A stretch of DNA of 39,039 nucleotides from CAJCIY01 sp036379355 (lineage in GTDB: Bacteria; Actinomycetota; Actinomycetes; Mycobacteriales; CAJCIY01), in contig DASVGV010000053.1 of assembly GCA_036379355.1 (NCBI GenBank), positions 1-39,039 on the forward strand, written 5' to 3'. Positions 16,121-25,092 of this stretch are shown here, piece after piece. Position 1 is the stretch's first letter; each line of letters opens with the position of its first letter. The notes beneath the pieces are model-generated. The model saw only the letters and a list, made by a program, of their open reading frames with translations, had not been told where the DNA came from and ran no database searches. Made by a program: the position numbers and the translations under genes.

Positions 16121-17086
16121 GTGATCGTCGCCGTGGTGGCCGGGCTGGCGGCCGGGGGGTGCTTCGCCCTGTCCGGAGTGCTCCAGCAACAGGTGGCCTC
16201 GCAGCGTCCGCCGGACGAGTCGATGTCGCTGCGGCTCATCTGGGACCTCGCCCAGCAGCGACGCTGGCTCGCGGGCCTGGGGCTGGCGGTCGGGTCGTAC
16301 GCGCTGCAGGCGCTCGCCCTGTCGTTCGGACCGCTGGCCGTCGTACAGCCGCTGCTGGTCACCGAGCTGCTGTTCGCGATCCCGCTCTCGGTCCGCATCC
16401 GCGGTCGCCGCATCGGTCCGCGCGAGTGGGCGGGGGCGATCGCAGTCGCCGGCGGCCTGGCGCTGGGGATCGTGGCGGCCGACCCGCGCGGCGGCACTCC
16501 GCTCGCGTCGGTCGGCGACTGGCTGCTCGTCCTCCCGCCCGCAGCGGCCGTCGCGGCGGCGGCCGCCCTGGCCGGCCGGCGCGTCTCCGGACCGATGCGC
16601 GCCGCGCTGTTCGGCGGCTCGGCGGCCGTGACGCTCGGTGTGGAGGCGGCCCTGCTCCAGGCGACGACGCGGGTCTTCGAGGCCGGCCCGGCGCACGGTT
16701 TCAGCTCCTGGGAGCCGTACGTCATGGCCGTCGCCTCGATCACCGGACTCGTGCTCGTGCAGAGCGCCTACCAGGCGGGCCCGCTCGCGGTCAGCCTGCC
16801 GATGATCGACACGATCGAACCCGGGGTCGCGGTCGTCATCGCCGTCACGATCTTCGGGGAGACGGTGCGGACATCTGCGGGCGCGTTGGCACTCACCGCA
16901 TCGGGCCTGCTGCTGCTGGTCGCCGGCATCATGGTCCTGGACACGTCACCGGTCGTGCACGACCTCTACCGCGCCGTCCACGGCGACGACGACGGGGATC
17001 AGACCGGCGACAGCGGAAGCAGGGTGCGGCCGGTCGGCCCGATCTGCGTCTCCACGTCGAGGCCCGGGCAGACACCGCAGTCGTAG
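16121..17086 (+). CDS. DMT-superfamily membrane transporter (EamA-like)
   Basis: 321 residues with about nine to ten hydrophobic helices in two halves; N-terminus IVAVVAGLAAGGCFALSGVLQQQ and the repeat-like ALSFGPLAVVQPLLVTELLFAIPLS suggest a drug/metabolite transporter-type protein. The GTG start may be leaderless (CATCGT six bases upstream). The last ~28 residues are read antisense to the 3' end of the radical SAM gene: the two genes overlap tail to tail by 88 bases. It is on the opposite strand from everything around it and splits the radical SAM/DUF2344 pair. Substrate unknown. Confidence 0.7.
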   Translation: MIVAVVAGLAAGGCFALSGVLQQQVASQRPPDESMSLRLIWDLAQQRRWLAGLGLAVGSYALQALALSFGPLAVVQPLLVTELLFAIPLSVRIRGRRIGPREWAGAIAVAGGLALGIVAADPRGGTPLASVGDWLLVLPPAAAVAAAAALAGRRVSGPMRAALFGGSAAVTLGVEAALLQATTRVFEAGPAHGFSSWEPYVMAVASITGLVLVQSAYQAGPLAVSLPMIDTIEPGVAVVIAVTIFGETVRTSAGALALTASGLLLLVAGIMVLDTSPVVHDLYRAVHGDDDGDQTGDSGSRVRPVGPICVSTSRPGQTPQS

Positions 17087-18909
17087 CACGGGGTCCACCG
17101 GCAGTCGCCGGTCTCCTCTTCGGCCAGCGCGTCCTGCCAGTCGGCCCAGAGCCACTCCTTGTCCAACCCCGCGTCGAGGTGATCCCACGGCAGCACCTCG
17201 TTCTCACCGCGCTCCCGGGTCGTGAACCACGCGACGTCCACCGGCTGGTCGGCGAAAACCCTGTCGGCGCAGGACATCCAGCGCTCGTACGAAAAGTGCT
17301 CGCTCCAGCCGTCGAACCGGCCGCCGTCGCGCCACACCGCCTCGATCACCGCGCCGACCCGCCGGTCGCCCCGCGAGAGGAGTCCCTCGACCTGGCCGGG
17401 GCGCCCGTCGTGGTAACGGAACCCGATCGCCTTGTCCCGGCCCACACGCGAGCGCAGCAGGGCGAGCCTGTGGTCGATGACTTCCGGGTCGGCCTGCGCC
17501 GCCCACTGGAACGGGGTGTGCGGCTTGGGTACGAACCCGCCGATGCTGACCGTCACCCGCACCGGCCGACCGGCCGCCTCCCGGCCCTGGCGGACGACCT
17601 CCTGCGCCATCCGCGCGATTCCCAGCACGTCCTCGTCGGTCTCGGTCGGCAGGCCGCACATGAAGTAGAGCTTCACCTGCTGCCACCCCGCGGCGTACGC
17701 CGTCGTGGTGGTCCGGATCAGGTCTTCCTCGCTGACCGTCTTGTTGATCACCCGGCGGAGCCGCTCGGAGCCGCCCTCGGGTGCGAACGTCAGCCCGGAG
17801 CGCCGTCCGCCCCGCGACAGCTCGTTCGCCAGCGTGACGTTGAACGCGTCGACCCGCGTGCTCGGCAGGCTGAGGCTGGTGTTGGTGCCCTCGTACCGGT
17901 CGGCGAGCTGGGTGGCGATCTCGTCGATCTCGGAGTGGTCGGCGCTCGAGAGGCTGAGCAGCCCGACCTCGGAGAAGCCGGTGGCGCGCAGGCCCGTCTC
18001 GACCATCTGCCCGACAGTGTCGATCGACCGCTCGCGCACCGGACGGGTGATCATGCCCGCCTGGCAGAACCGGCAGCCGCGGGTGCAGCCCCGGAAGATC
18101 TCGACGCTGGCCCGCTCGTGCACGGTCTCGGCGAGCGGTACCAGCGGCTGCTTGGGGTAGGGCCACTCGTCCAGGTCGCTGACGGTGTTCTTGCCGACCC
18201 GCCACGGGATGCTCGGGTCGGTGGGTACGACCCGGCGGATGCGGCCGTCGTCGAGGTACTCGACGCCGTAGCGGCTGGGCACGTAGACGCCGGGGGTACG
18301 CGCGAGGTCGTCCAGCAGGTCGGTCCGGCTCCCGCCGGCCGCCTTGTGCCTGCGGACGACGTCGGTGATGCGGCGCACCGCCTCCTCGCCGTCGCCGAGC
18401 ACGGCGGCGTCGATGAAGTCGGCGACCGGCTCGGGGTTGAACGCGGCATGCCCGCCGGCGACCACGACCGGGTGCTCGCCGGTGCGGTCGGCACTGTGCA
18501 GCGGGACGCCGGCGAGGTCGAGGGCGGTGAGCAGGTTCGTGTAGCCGAGCTCGGTCGCGAAGCTCACGCCCAGCAGGTCGAACGCGCCGACCGGGCGGTG
18601 CCCGTCGACGGTGAACTGCGGCACCCCGTGCTCGCGCATCAGCGCCTCGAGGTCCGGCCACACGGCGTACGTCCGTTCGGCCAGCGTCCCCGGGTCCTCG
18701 TTCAGCACCTCGTACAAGATCTGCAGGCCCTGGTTGGGCAGACCCACCTCGTACGCGTCGGGATACAGCAGGGCCCAGCGGACGGTCACGTCGCCGCCGC
18801 AGTCCCAGTCCTTGGTCACGGCGTTGAGCTCGCCGCCGACGTACTGGATCGGTTTGGTGACCCGCGGCAGCAGCGGCTCGAGGGCGGGAAACACACTCAG
18901 GGGCTGCAC
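16999..18909 (-). CDS. B12-binding-type radical SAM protein, TIGR03960-like
   Basis: 636 residues. It starts at a GTG reading VQPLSVFPALEPLLPRV followed by TKPIQYVGGELN, as in the family. The N-terminal part resembles a Rossmann-type B12-binding domain. The radical SAM cluster motif RGCTRGCRFCQAG places the [4Fe-4S] ligands at C275, C279 and C282. A C-terminal cysteine group (PCYDCGVCPGLD) may bind another metal cluster. Reaction not established; its neighbour DUF2344 normally sits directly after it. The start lies six bases after TACCCT, so the transcript is probably leaderless. The last 88 bases overlap the convergent transporter gene. Confidence 0.88.
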   Translation of the reverse strand: MQPLSVFPALEPLLPRVTKPIQYVGGELNAVTKDWDCGGDVTVRWALLYPDAYEVGLPNQGLQILYEVLNEDPGTLAERTYAVWPDLEALMREHGVPQFTVDGHRPVGAFDLLGVSFATELGYTNLLTALDLAGVPLHSADRTGEHPVVVAGGHAAFNPEPVADFIDAAVLGDGEEAVRRITDVVRRHKAAGGSRTDLLDDLARTPGVYVPSRYGVEYLDDGRIRRVVPTDPSIPWRVGKNTVSDLDEWPYPKQPLVPLAETVHERASVEIFRGCTRGCRFCQAGMITRPVRERSIDTVGQMVETGLRATGFSEVGLLSLSSADHSEIDEIATQLADRYEGTNTSLSLPSTRVDAFNVTLANELSRGGRRSGLTFAPEGGSERLRRVINKTVSEEDLIRTTTTAYAAGWQQVKLYFMCGLPTETDEDVLGIARMAQEVVRQGREAAGRPVRVTVSIGGFVPKPHTPFQWAAQADPEVIDHRLALLRSRVGRDKAIGFRYHDGRPGQVEGLLSRGDRRVGAVIEAVWRDGGRFDGWSEHFSYERWMSCADRVFADQPVDVAWFTTRERGENEVLPWDHLDAGLDKEWLWADWQDALAEEETGDCRWTPCYDCGVCPGLDVETQIGPTGRTLLPLSPV

Positions 18910-18921
18910 AGGCTCAGGGTA
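18910..18921 (-). promoter_or_regulatory. Leaderless -10 element of the radical SAM gene
   Basis: On the minus strand TACCCT (complement of 18916-18921) is followed by six bases and then the GTG start at 18909. This spacing puts the transcription start on the initiation codon, the usual leaderless arrangement in actinobacteria. No convincing -35 is seen. Confidence 0.5.
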
Positions 18922-18945
18922 CGTGGCCGTCGGTCTCGCCCGTTC

Positions 18946-18988
18946 GAGGAAGCGTTCGCCCACGAGCCCGCCGCGCGAATGTCTCCTC
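18946..18988. repeat. 43-nt palindromic element, copy 2 (after the DUF559 gene)
   Basis: Left arm GAGGAAGCGTTCGC (18946-18959), 15-base loop, right arm GCGAATGTCTCCTC (18975-18988); 11 of 14 positions pair. It begins eight bases after the stop of the AbiEi/DUF559 gene and lies upstream of the radical SAM promoter. As in copy 1, the left arm is preceded by GTTC and the right arm is followed by ACG. Confidence 0.75.
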
Positions 18989-18996
18989 ACGGTCGC

Positions 18997-19901
18997 TCAG
19001 GCCGCCGCGGCCGCAAGCGCCGCCCGCACGCGTCCGGCGATCGCGCCGAGGTCGGCCCACGTGAACCGCAGCACCGTCCAACCGGCGGCGACCAGGGCGT
19101 TCTGACGGCGTACGTCGTCGCGCAGGGCCATCGCGGAGGCGTGGACGGCCGCTCCGTCGGCCTCGACGACCAGCCGCCGCTCGGGCCAGGCGAGGTCGAC
19201 CCGTCCGATGAACCCGCCGCCCGCGCTCCGGACGACGTACTGGAGCACCGGCGGGGCGACACCAGCGCGGATCAGCTCCGCACGTACCCGCGACTCGAAC
19301 GCGGACTCGGCCCGCCGTCTGCTGCGAGCAGCGCCTCTCGGTGGGCACGCGGAACCCCGTCGGCCAGCGCCGTGACCGTCGCCCGGTCCGTCGACCTGCT
19401 CCGGAGCGCCGCGTCGGCCATGACCAGCATCTCGTCGAACGGCAGGCGCGGCGCCAGGTCGCGCAGGGTCCGTTCGGCGCTGGTCAGCGGCATACCGCCG
19501 CGCACCGCGACGTCGGCGTCCGCGAGCCGGTGCCAGCGATATCGGACGCCGGGTGGCTGCGCGCGCCGGGACTCCGGCGGCAGCACCAGTTCGGGCACCC
19601 ACGGCGTACGGCTGTCGTCCCATCCCCACAGGCGCGCGGCGGAGCGGCCGCCGACGACCCCGGCCGGCACCGTGAGACCGCCCGCGAACAGCCGGGCTGC
19701 GACGAGCGCCGTCGCGGTCGGCACGGGGCCCGCCGGCCGGGTCCAGCAGACACCGCGGTGCAGGCGCTGCCACGTACCGCGGCGCACGAGCCGGCGTACC
19801 GACTGCGCGGACAGCCCGAGAGCCACCGCCTGCGGAACGCTCACGACGTCGTGGCGGGTAGCCGCCCACGACGCGGCGCGCGCGACAGTCGGCCGGTCCA
19901 T
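18997..19901 (-). pseudogene. Frameshifted AbiEi-like / DUF559 endonuclease-like protein
   Basis: Two reading frames together encode one protein. The first frame, from ATG 19901 (MDRPTVARAASWAA), gives an AbiEi-type winged-helix N-terminus (ALGLSAQSVRRLVRRGTWQRLHRGV) and a middle region, and runs into a stop at 19272. The second frame gives the expected C-terminus, from about RRAESAFESRVRAEL to the stop at 18997, including RVDLAWPERRLVVEADG of the DUF559 (Vsr-like PD-(D/E)XK) domain. The change of frame (-1 in the reading direction) falls around 19311-19322, in CCCGCCGTCTGC on the plus strand. Either the gene is broken, or this is a sequencing error in GC-rich DNA; no recognisable slippery site is present. 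A start at GTG 19946 is also possible. Confidence 0.75.
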
Positions 19902-19961
19902 GCCGGCAGCGTCCCGCGCGGCGAGGGCCGGCGGCGCGGACGGCACTTATCTGGGGACGAG

Positions 19962-20016
19962 CCGGTTGAGGAAGCGATCGCAGAATCCGCCCGCAGGCGA
20001 ACGCTTCGTCAACCGG
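19962..20016. repeat. 43-nt palindromic element, copy 3, with extended arms (after rodA)
   Basis: Core left arm GAGGAAGCGATCGC (19968-19981), 15-base loop, right arm GCGAACGCTTCGTC (19997-20010); 12 of 14 pair. In this copy pairing continues outward through CCGGTT/AACCGG, giving 20-base arms with two mismatches, 19962-20016. It begins six bases after the rodA stop. Strongest hairpin of the three. Confidence 0.8.
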
Positions 20017-20022
20017 ACGGGG

Positions 20023-21216
20023 TCAGCTGCGCAGGCTGGAGCGGAGGTGGACGTTCTGCAACAGCCCCACCGCCAGCATCTCGGCGAACATCGACGACCC
20101 GCCGTACGAGACGAACGGCAGCGGCAGCCCCGTGACCGGCATGATGCCGAGCGTCATCCCGATGTTGATGAAGCTCTGGAAGGCGAACCAGGACACGACG
20201 CCGGCGGCGATCAGCGCGCCGAAGGGTTCCTCGGCGCGCCCGGCTATTCGTACGCCGCGCCACAGCACGATCGCCAGCAACAGCAGGATCACCGACGACC
20301 CCACGAAACCGGTCTCCTCACCCGCGACTGTGAACACGAAGTCCGTCTGCTGCTCGGGGACGTAGCCGCCGTTGGTCTGGGTGCCGTGGAACAGGCCCTG
20401 CCCGAACAGGCCGCCGTTACCGATCGCCGTCTTGGCCTGCGCCACGTTGTAGCCGGTGCTGGAGATGTCCTGGGTGGCGTGGGCGAACGAGGTGAGCCGC
20501 GCCTCCTGGTACGGCTTCAGCAGGTGGAAGCCGATGATCGCCGCACCGAACAGGACGCCGGCGGTAACCAGGCCCACCACCCAGCGGGCGTCGGCGCCGG
20601 AGATGGCGATCGCGCCGAGGATGATGAACGTGAACACCATCATCGTGCCGAAGTCCGGCTGGAGCATGATCAGCCCCATCGGTACGGCCGCGAGCGCCAG
20701 CACCAGCAGCACGTCGCTGCCGCGCGGCTTGTTCTCCGCGTCGCGCTTCTCGCCGAGGATCATGGCCATGCCGACGACGAGCGCGACCTTCGCGAACTCG
20801 GCCGGCTGGATCTGGAAACCGGCCGGCAGCACGATCCACGAGTGGGCGCCGTTGATCGTGGAGCCGAGCGGCGACAGCACGGCGATGAGCCCGACGAGCG
20901 ACAGCACATAGACGATCGGGGCGTACGCACGCAGCGCCCGGTAGTCGACGCGCGCGGCGAAAGCGCCCAGCAGCAGGCCGATCCCGACGTCGAGGATGTC
21001 CTTCTTGAGGTACGCGTTCGGGTCGAGGCCCGCCCGAGCCTGCCCGTCCTTCGTGGCCGCCCAGACCAGCAGTGCCCCCATGATCACCAAGCCGAGAACG
21101 GCGACCTGGAGGACCCAGTCGAGGCTGCGGACCTGCTCGTCGTGGACGAGGTCGCGGGCACCACCACGTCGGCGCGGGGCCATGCGCGGTGCCTGCCGGC
21201 TGGCGACGTCGGCCAT
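20023..21216 (-). CDS. rodA: Peptidoglycan glycosyltransferase RodA (SEDS family)
   Basis: 397 residues with about ten membrane helices. SEDS hallmarks include PAGFQIQPAEFAKVALV, LQPDFGTMMVF, EQQTDFVFTVAGEETGFVGS and GLPLPFVSYGGSSM. SEDS proteins polymerise glycan strands from lipid II and work with a class B PBP; here that partner, mrdA, lies directly upstream with the ATG overlapping the mrdA stop (TGATG). Together with MreBCD it forms the elongation machinery. A second ATG at 21183 is possible. The palindromic element copy 3 follows the stop. Confidence 0.95.
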   Translation of the reverse strand: MADVASRQAPRMAPRRRGGARDLVHDEQVRSLDWVLQVAVLGLVIMGALLVWAATKDGQARAGLDPNAYLKKDILDVGIGLLLGAFAARVDYRALRAYAPIVYVLSLVGLIAVLSPLGSTINGAHSWIVLPAGFQIQPAEFAKVALVVGMAMILGEKRDAENKPRGSDVLLVLALAAVPMGLIMLQPDFGTMMVFTFIILGAIAISGADARWVVGLVTAGVLFGAAIIGFHLLKPYQEARLTSFAHATQDISSTGYNVAQAKTAIGNGGLFGQGLFHGTQTNGGYVPEQQTDFVFTVAGEETGFVGSSVILLLLAIVLWRGVRIAGRAEEPFGALIAAGVVSWFAFQSFINIGMTLGIMPVTGLPLPFVSYGGSSMFAEMLAVGLLQNVHLRSSLRS

Positions 21217-23462
21217 CAGCCGCCGCCCTTCTTCGCGGCCGCGGCGGCGGCCTGCGCCGCCTGCTCGGCGATCGCGTTCTCTACGGCGATCGGGTCCGGC
21301 GTCCCGCCGGGCAGCGGAGGTTGCGGGGTGACGCCGATGATGCCCGCCTGGGGCGGCGTCACCGTGCCGATCGGCGAGATGCTCGGCAGCGTCGCCGGCG
21401 GCTGCCCGTTCGGCCAGACGGCCGGGTGGCCGTCCAGGCCGTACATGTCCTTGTAGATGTTCGCGTTGACGATGGCCGCCGAGAGCGCGCCCTGGCCGCC
21501 GTGCTCGATCATCACCGCGATGACGTACTTGGGGTTGCTGGCCGGCTGCATCGAGACGAACCACGACTCGGCCTGGTTGGCCAGGATTCCGGTCGCCGCG
21601 ACGTCGGCCGTGCCGGTCTTGCCGGCCACGTCGAGCTGGGGTGGGAAGCCGGCGCCGGAACCGGTGCCGCCCGAGGACTGGACGACCTCGGTGAACCCCT
21701 TCATCAGGGCGGCCCGGTTGGCAGGGCTGATCGGCAGGTGGCCGGTCACCTTCGGCTGGACCTTCGTCACCGTGCCGTCGGGTGCGATGAACGCCTTGGC
21801 GACCTGCGGCGCGTACAGCGTGCCACCGTTGGCGAGGGCCGCATAAGCCACCGCCTGCTGGAGCACCGTGACGTTGACCTGCCCGCCCTGGCCGATGGCG
21901 AAGTCGACCGCGTCGCCCGCCTGCAGGGCGGTGAGCTGATCGGTCGGTGTGTCGCACATCTTCTTGTCCGCGGCCTCCCGCGCAGGGTCGTCCGGGTGGG
22001 TGGTCGCGCCGATGCAGGCCTGCTTCTGCTCGGCCTTGACGACCTGCGCCTTCTCCTGCCGGTCGAACAGCACGCCCGCGGACTCGTTCGGCAGGTCGAG
22101 GCCGGTGTCCTTGCCGTACCCGTACGCCTTCGCCATCGTCACGAACACCTGGCGGTCCGGCTTGGCCCGGGTGGCCGGCGTCAGCCGGAGCCCACCGTCG
22201 GCCAGCCACTGGTTGTAGGCGAACGAGTAGAAGTACGTGTCACAGGACTTCTCGATCGCCGTGTAGAGGTCGATGTACCCCAGCGCCTCGCCCTCGAAGT
22301 TGTGGAACGCCTCGTTGCCGACCTTGAACGCGCCGCCGCAGTCGACCGGTGTGGTGGGCGTGGCCAGGCCGTAGTGCAAGATCGTGGACGCGCTGGAGAT
22401 CTTGAACGTCGACCCCGGCGGGTACGCCGCGCTGAAGGCCCGGCTGATCAGCGGGTTCGACGCGTGCGGGTCGGACAGCTTGGCGTAGTTCGCGGTCGAG
22501 ATGCCGCCGGTGAACTCGTTGGGGTCGTAGTTCGGGAGGCTGGACATCGCCAGCACCGCGCCGTTCTGCGCGTCCAGGACGACGGCCGCAGCGGTGGTGC
22601 CGTACTTCCCCTGCCTCTGGGCGAGCTTGATGCCGTTCTGGAGCTCCTTGTCCACCGCCTGCTGGAGCCCGGCGTCGATGTTGGTCACGAGCGTGTCGCC
22701 CGGGACGGGCTGGGTCTGGCTGATCGTGCCAGTCACCCGTCCGGCCGCGTCGACGGACACCTTCTGGACCGAGTCGGTGCCGCGCAGCTGCTTGTCGTAC
22801 TGCTGTTCCAGGCCGCTCTGGCCGACAAGGTCGGTCGGCTGGTAGCCGGCGTACTGGGGCTCGGTCAGCTGCTGCGCGTTGATCGGCAGCAGGTAGCCCA
22901 GCTCGTGCCCGGCCAGCGAGCCGTACGGGTACTGCCGGACCTGCTGCTCGGCGACCTTGACGCCCGGGAAGAGCTCCGAGCGCTCCTCGATGCCGAGCGC
23001 CTTCTGCAGGCCCGCCGTGTCGTTCGGCGCGTAGTCCTTGACCGGGATCGGCGCGTACGGGGACCCCGTGTAGCACGGCTGGCCGACCTTCTTGCCCGTC
23101 TTGGGGTCGGGCTGGCCGCACAGGCGGATCTTGTTCTTCAGGTCGGTGACCGACTCCCCCAGGATCGGCGACAAGCGGGCGAGCACGGCCGCCCCGCCGT
23201 CCTTCTGCGCCGCCAGCGTGTCCTGGTTGATCGTCACGACGTACTCGTAGGCGTCGTCGGCCAGGGCCCGGCCCTCGTCGTCGAGGATCGCGCCCCGCGG
23301 CGCGGGCGTGGACAGCGTGCGCTGCTGGTTGGCCACCGCGGCTGCGCGATAGGTCGGACCGGACAGCACCTGGACGTACCAGAGCCGGCCGAACAGCGTG
23401 GCCACGAGCGACAGCACGAGCACACCGAGGACGAGGACGCGCTGCCGGACGCGGTCGGTCAC
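21216..23462 (-). CDS. mrdA: Penicillin-binding protein 2 (class B transpeptidase)
   Basis: 748 residues: one N-terminal membrane anchor (about 8-30), the PBP dimerisation domain (TLSTPAPRGAILDD onward), then the transpeptidase domain with STFK (351-354), SCD (406-408, the SXN-position motif, aspartate as often in PBP2) and KTG (615-617). Proline-rich C-terminal tail with an alanine run. Cross-links peptidoglycan in the elongation complex with RodA. Six extracytoplasmic cysteines (115, 130, 375, 407, 483, 503) include two that could pair in an insert at about 470-510; a disulphide is inference. GTG start with GGAGG seven bases upstream. Confidence 0.95.
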   Translation of the reverse strand: MTDRVRQRVLVLGVLVLSLVATLFGRLWYVQVLSGPTYRAAAVANQQRTLSTPAPRGAILDDEGRALADDAYEYVVTINQDTLAAQKDGGAAVLARLSPILGESVTDLKNKIRLCGQPDPKTGKKVGQPCYTGSPYAPIPVKDYAPNDTAGLQKALGIEERSELFPGVKVAEQQVRQYPYGSLAGHELGYLLPINAQQLTEPQYAGYQPTDLVGQSGLEQQYDKQLRGTDSVQKVSVDAAGRVTGTISQTQPVPGDTLVTNIDAGLQQAVDKELQNGIKLAQRQGKYGTTAAAVVLDAQNGAVLAMSSLPNYDPNEFTGGISTANYAKLSDPHASNPLISRAFSAAYPPGSTFKISSASTILHYGLATPTTPVDCGGAFKVGNEAFHNFEGEALGYIDLYTAIEKSCDTYFYSFAYNQWLADGGLRLTPATRAKPDRQVFVTMAKAYGYGKDTGLDLPNESAGVLFDRQEKAQVVKAEQKQACIGATTHPDDPAREAADKKMCDTPTDQLTALQAGDAVDFAIGQGGQVNVTVLQQAVAYAALANGGTLYAPQVAKAFIAPDGTVTKVQPKVTGHLPISPANRAALMKGFTEVVQSSGGTGSGAGFPPQLDVAGKTGTADVAATGILANQAESWFVSMQPASNPKYVIAVMIEHGGQGALSAAIVNANIYKDMYGLDGHPAVWPNGQPPATLPSISPIGTVTPPQAGIIGVTPQPPLPGGTPDPIAVENAIAEQAAQAAAAAAKKGGG

Positions 23463-23511
23463 GGCCTTGCCTCCACGCCCACCGACTGTACGGGGCGTTG
23501 CTGGCAGGCGC

Positions 23512-24021
23512 TCATGCGCGCGCCACCTCCAGACGGCCGAGGAGGAAGCGCACGAACAGGTAGACGAACGGCGCCATGATCGCGCCGTAGATCGACACGG
23601 CCACTGCCTGCACGACGATGCGCGTCGAGGCCTCGTGAGCCGAACCGGCTACGACCGCCAGCGCGGCGAAGCCGAGGGTGGCCAGGCCGGAGAGCACGCC
23701 CGTCGCCGCCACCGGCACGGCGAGCGAACGCCCGCCGAGCCGGCCGGACGGCGCGACCAGGCCGGCGAGGTAGCAGGCGACCGTCCACGCCAGCGCGAGC
23801 CGTCCGAACGCGTGGGACGACAGCGCGTCCCCGAGCAGACCGCCCGCGAAGCCGTACGCCATGCCCGGCCCTGGCCCGTCGACCAGGGCGAGGGCGAGCA
23901 CGACGGCGAGGACGAGGTTGGGCGGGCCGCCCGGCAGTCCGAGACCGTTCACGAGCACCAGCTGCAGGAGCAGCGCGGTGATGACGAGGACCGCGGCGAG
24001 GACATGCCGGCGGCCGGTCAC
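23512..24021 (-). CDS. mreD: Rod shape-determining protein MreD
   Basis: 169 residues, almost entirely hydrophobic, about five helices, containing NLVLAVVLALALVDGPGPGMAYGFAGGLLGDALS, the conserved MreD core. The GTG start overlaps the mreC stop by four bases. MreD is an inner-membrane component that links MreC and the synthases in the elongation complex. Confidence 0.9.
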   Translation of the reverse strand: MTGRRHVLAAVLVITALLLQLVLVNGLGLPGGPPNLVLAVVLALALVDGPGPGMAYGFAGGLLGDALSSHAFGRLALAWTVACYLAGLVAPSGRLGGRSLAVPVAATGVLSGLATLGFAALAVVAGSAHEASTRIVVQAVAVSIYGAIMAPFVYLFVRFLLGRLEVARA

Positions 24022-25022
24022 GGCGAGCTCGACGACCGGGAGGACGACGCGGATGCGCCGCCGCTCGAGGTACCGCCGGTGGACGTGCCGTTCGGCGGCG
24101 GCGGGGTCGCCGTGACGGTGACGGTCGCGCGGGCCGTGACCGTCACGGTCGGCAGGACGGGCTTGGCCGGCGCCACCGAGGACGGCTGGACCACCACGCC
24201 GACCACGTCGAGCGCGGTGTAGTCGATGAACGGCTTGACGCTCGCGGTCAGCGTGGTACGGCCGGGGGTGGGGCTCACCGACGTCACCGTGCCGATCGGG
24301 ATGCCCGGCGCGTACACCGTGGTGCCGTACGTCTCGATCACATCGCCCTTGGCCGGCCGCACCGACGGGTCGGTGGGCGTGAACGTCATCGGTGCGAAGC
24401 CGTGGCCGCTGGCGGTCCCGACATTGCTCGCCCCGGCGTCGCGCCGCAGCCGCGCGCCGACCGCGACGTCCGGGTCGATGATCACGGCCACGGTGGCGGT
24501 ATGGCGGGTCACGCCTCCGGACACGACCCGTCCGACCAGCCCGCCGCCGGTGGTCGTGCCGGCGATCACGGTCATGTCCGCCTTGATGCCGTCGGCGCTG
24601 CCGACGTTGATCGTCACCGTGTCGTCGAAGCCGGAGGCGTCCCCGAACGCGATCACCTGCGCGGGGATGATCTTGAATGACTGGCCGGCAGCCAGGGTGT
24701 CGAGCTGCGCCAGCTCCTGGCGCTGTCGGGTGACGTCGGCGTTGGCCTGCAGGCGCGACTGCAGCTCGGCGACCTGCCGCTGCAGCGTGCGTACCCGGTC
24801 GCCGTCTCGCCCGGCGTGCACCTGGTCGTCGAAGAACCGGCCGATCGGTCGGAACACCGACGACAGGCCGGACTCGACCGGATCGAAGATGTTCGACAGC
24901 ACGTGGCGCACCGAGCCGAGTGGCCCGTTCTTCCCGGCCTTGTAGTCGATCGAGATCAGCGTGAACGACGTGAGGACGAGCAGAGCCAGGATGATGCGCA
25001 GCCTGCGCGGGTCACGGTTCAT
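24018..25022 (-). CDS. mreC: Rod shape-determining protein MreC
   Basis: 334 residues: a membrane anchor near the N-terminus (RIILALLVLTSFTLISIDY), a coiled coil (about residues 76-107, LQRQVAELQSRL), then the beta-rich extracytoplasmic domain with GLVGRVVSGGVTRHTATV, and a low-complexity Thr/Pro/Ser tail. MreC organises PBP2 and RodA along the membrane. Its stop overlaps the start of mreD. Confidence 0.93.
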   Translation of the reverse strand: MNRDPRRLRIILALLVLTSFTLISIDYKAGKNGPLGSVRHVLSNIFDPVESGLSSVFRPIGRFFDDQVHAGRDGDRVRTLQRQVAELQSRLQANADVTRQRQELAQLDTLAAGQSFKIIPAQVIAFGDASGFDDTVTINVGSADGIKADMTVIAGTTTGGGLVGRVVSGGVTRHTATVAVIIDPDVAVGARLRRDAGASNVGTASGHGFAPMTFTPTDPSVRPAKGDVIETYGTTVYAPGIPIGTVTSVSPTPGRTTLTASVKPFIDYTALDVVGVVVQPSSVAPAKPVLPTVTVTARATVTVTATPPPPNGTSTGGTSSGGASASSSRSSSSP

Positions 25023-25092
25023 GGCGGTTGCCGGTCGGAGCCCCAGCGCGCGCCGCGCGCCGCGAGACCCGGGGGCTGCTCCTGACCGAGGC

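Noticed and set aside
15496..21456. A continuous 1986-codon open frame on the plus strand
   Set aside because: It is antisense to DUF2344, the radical SAM gene, the AbiEi/DUF559 gene, rodA and the end of mrdA. Its translation is rich in R, A, G, P, H and D with no domain, as expected opposite GC-rich genes.
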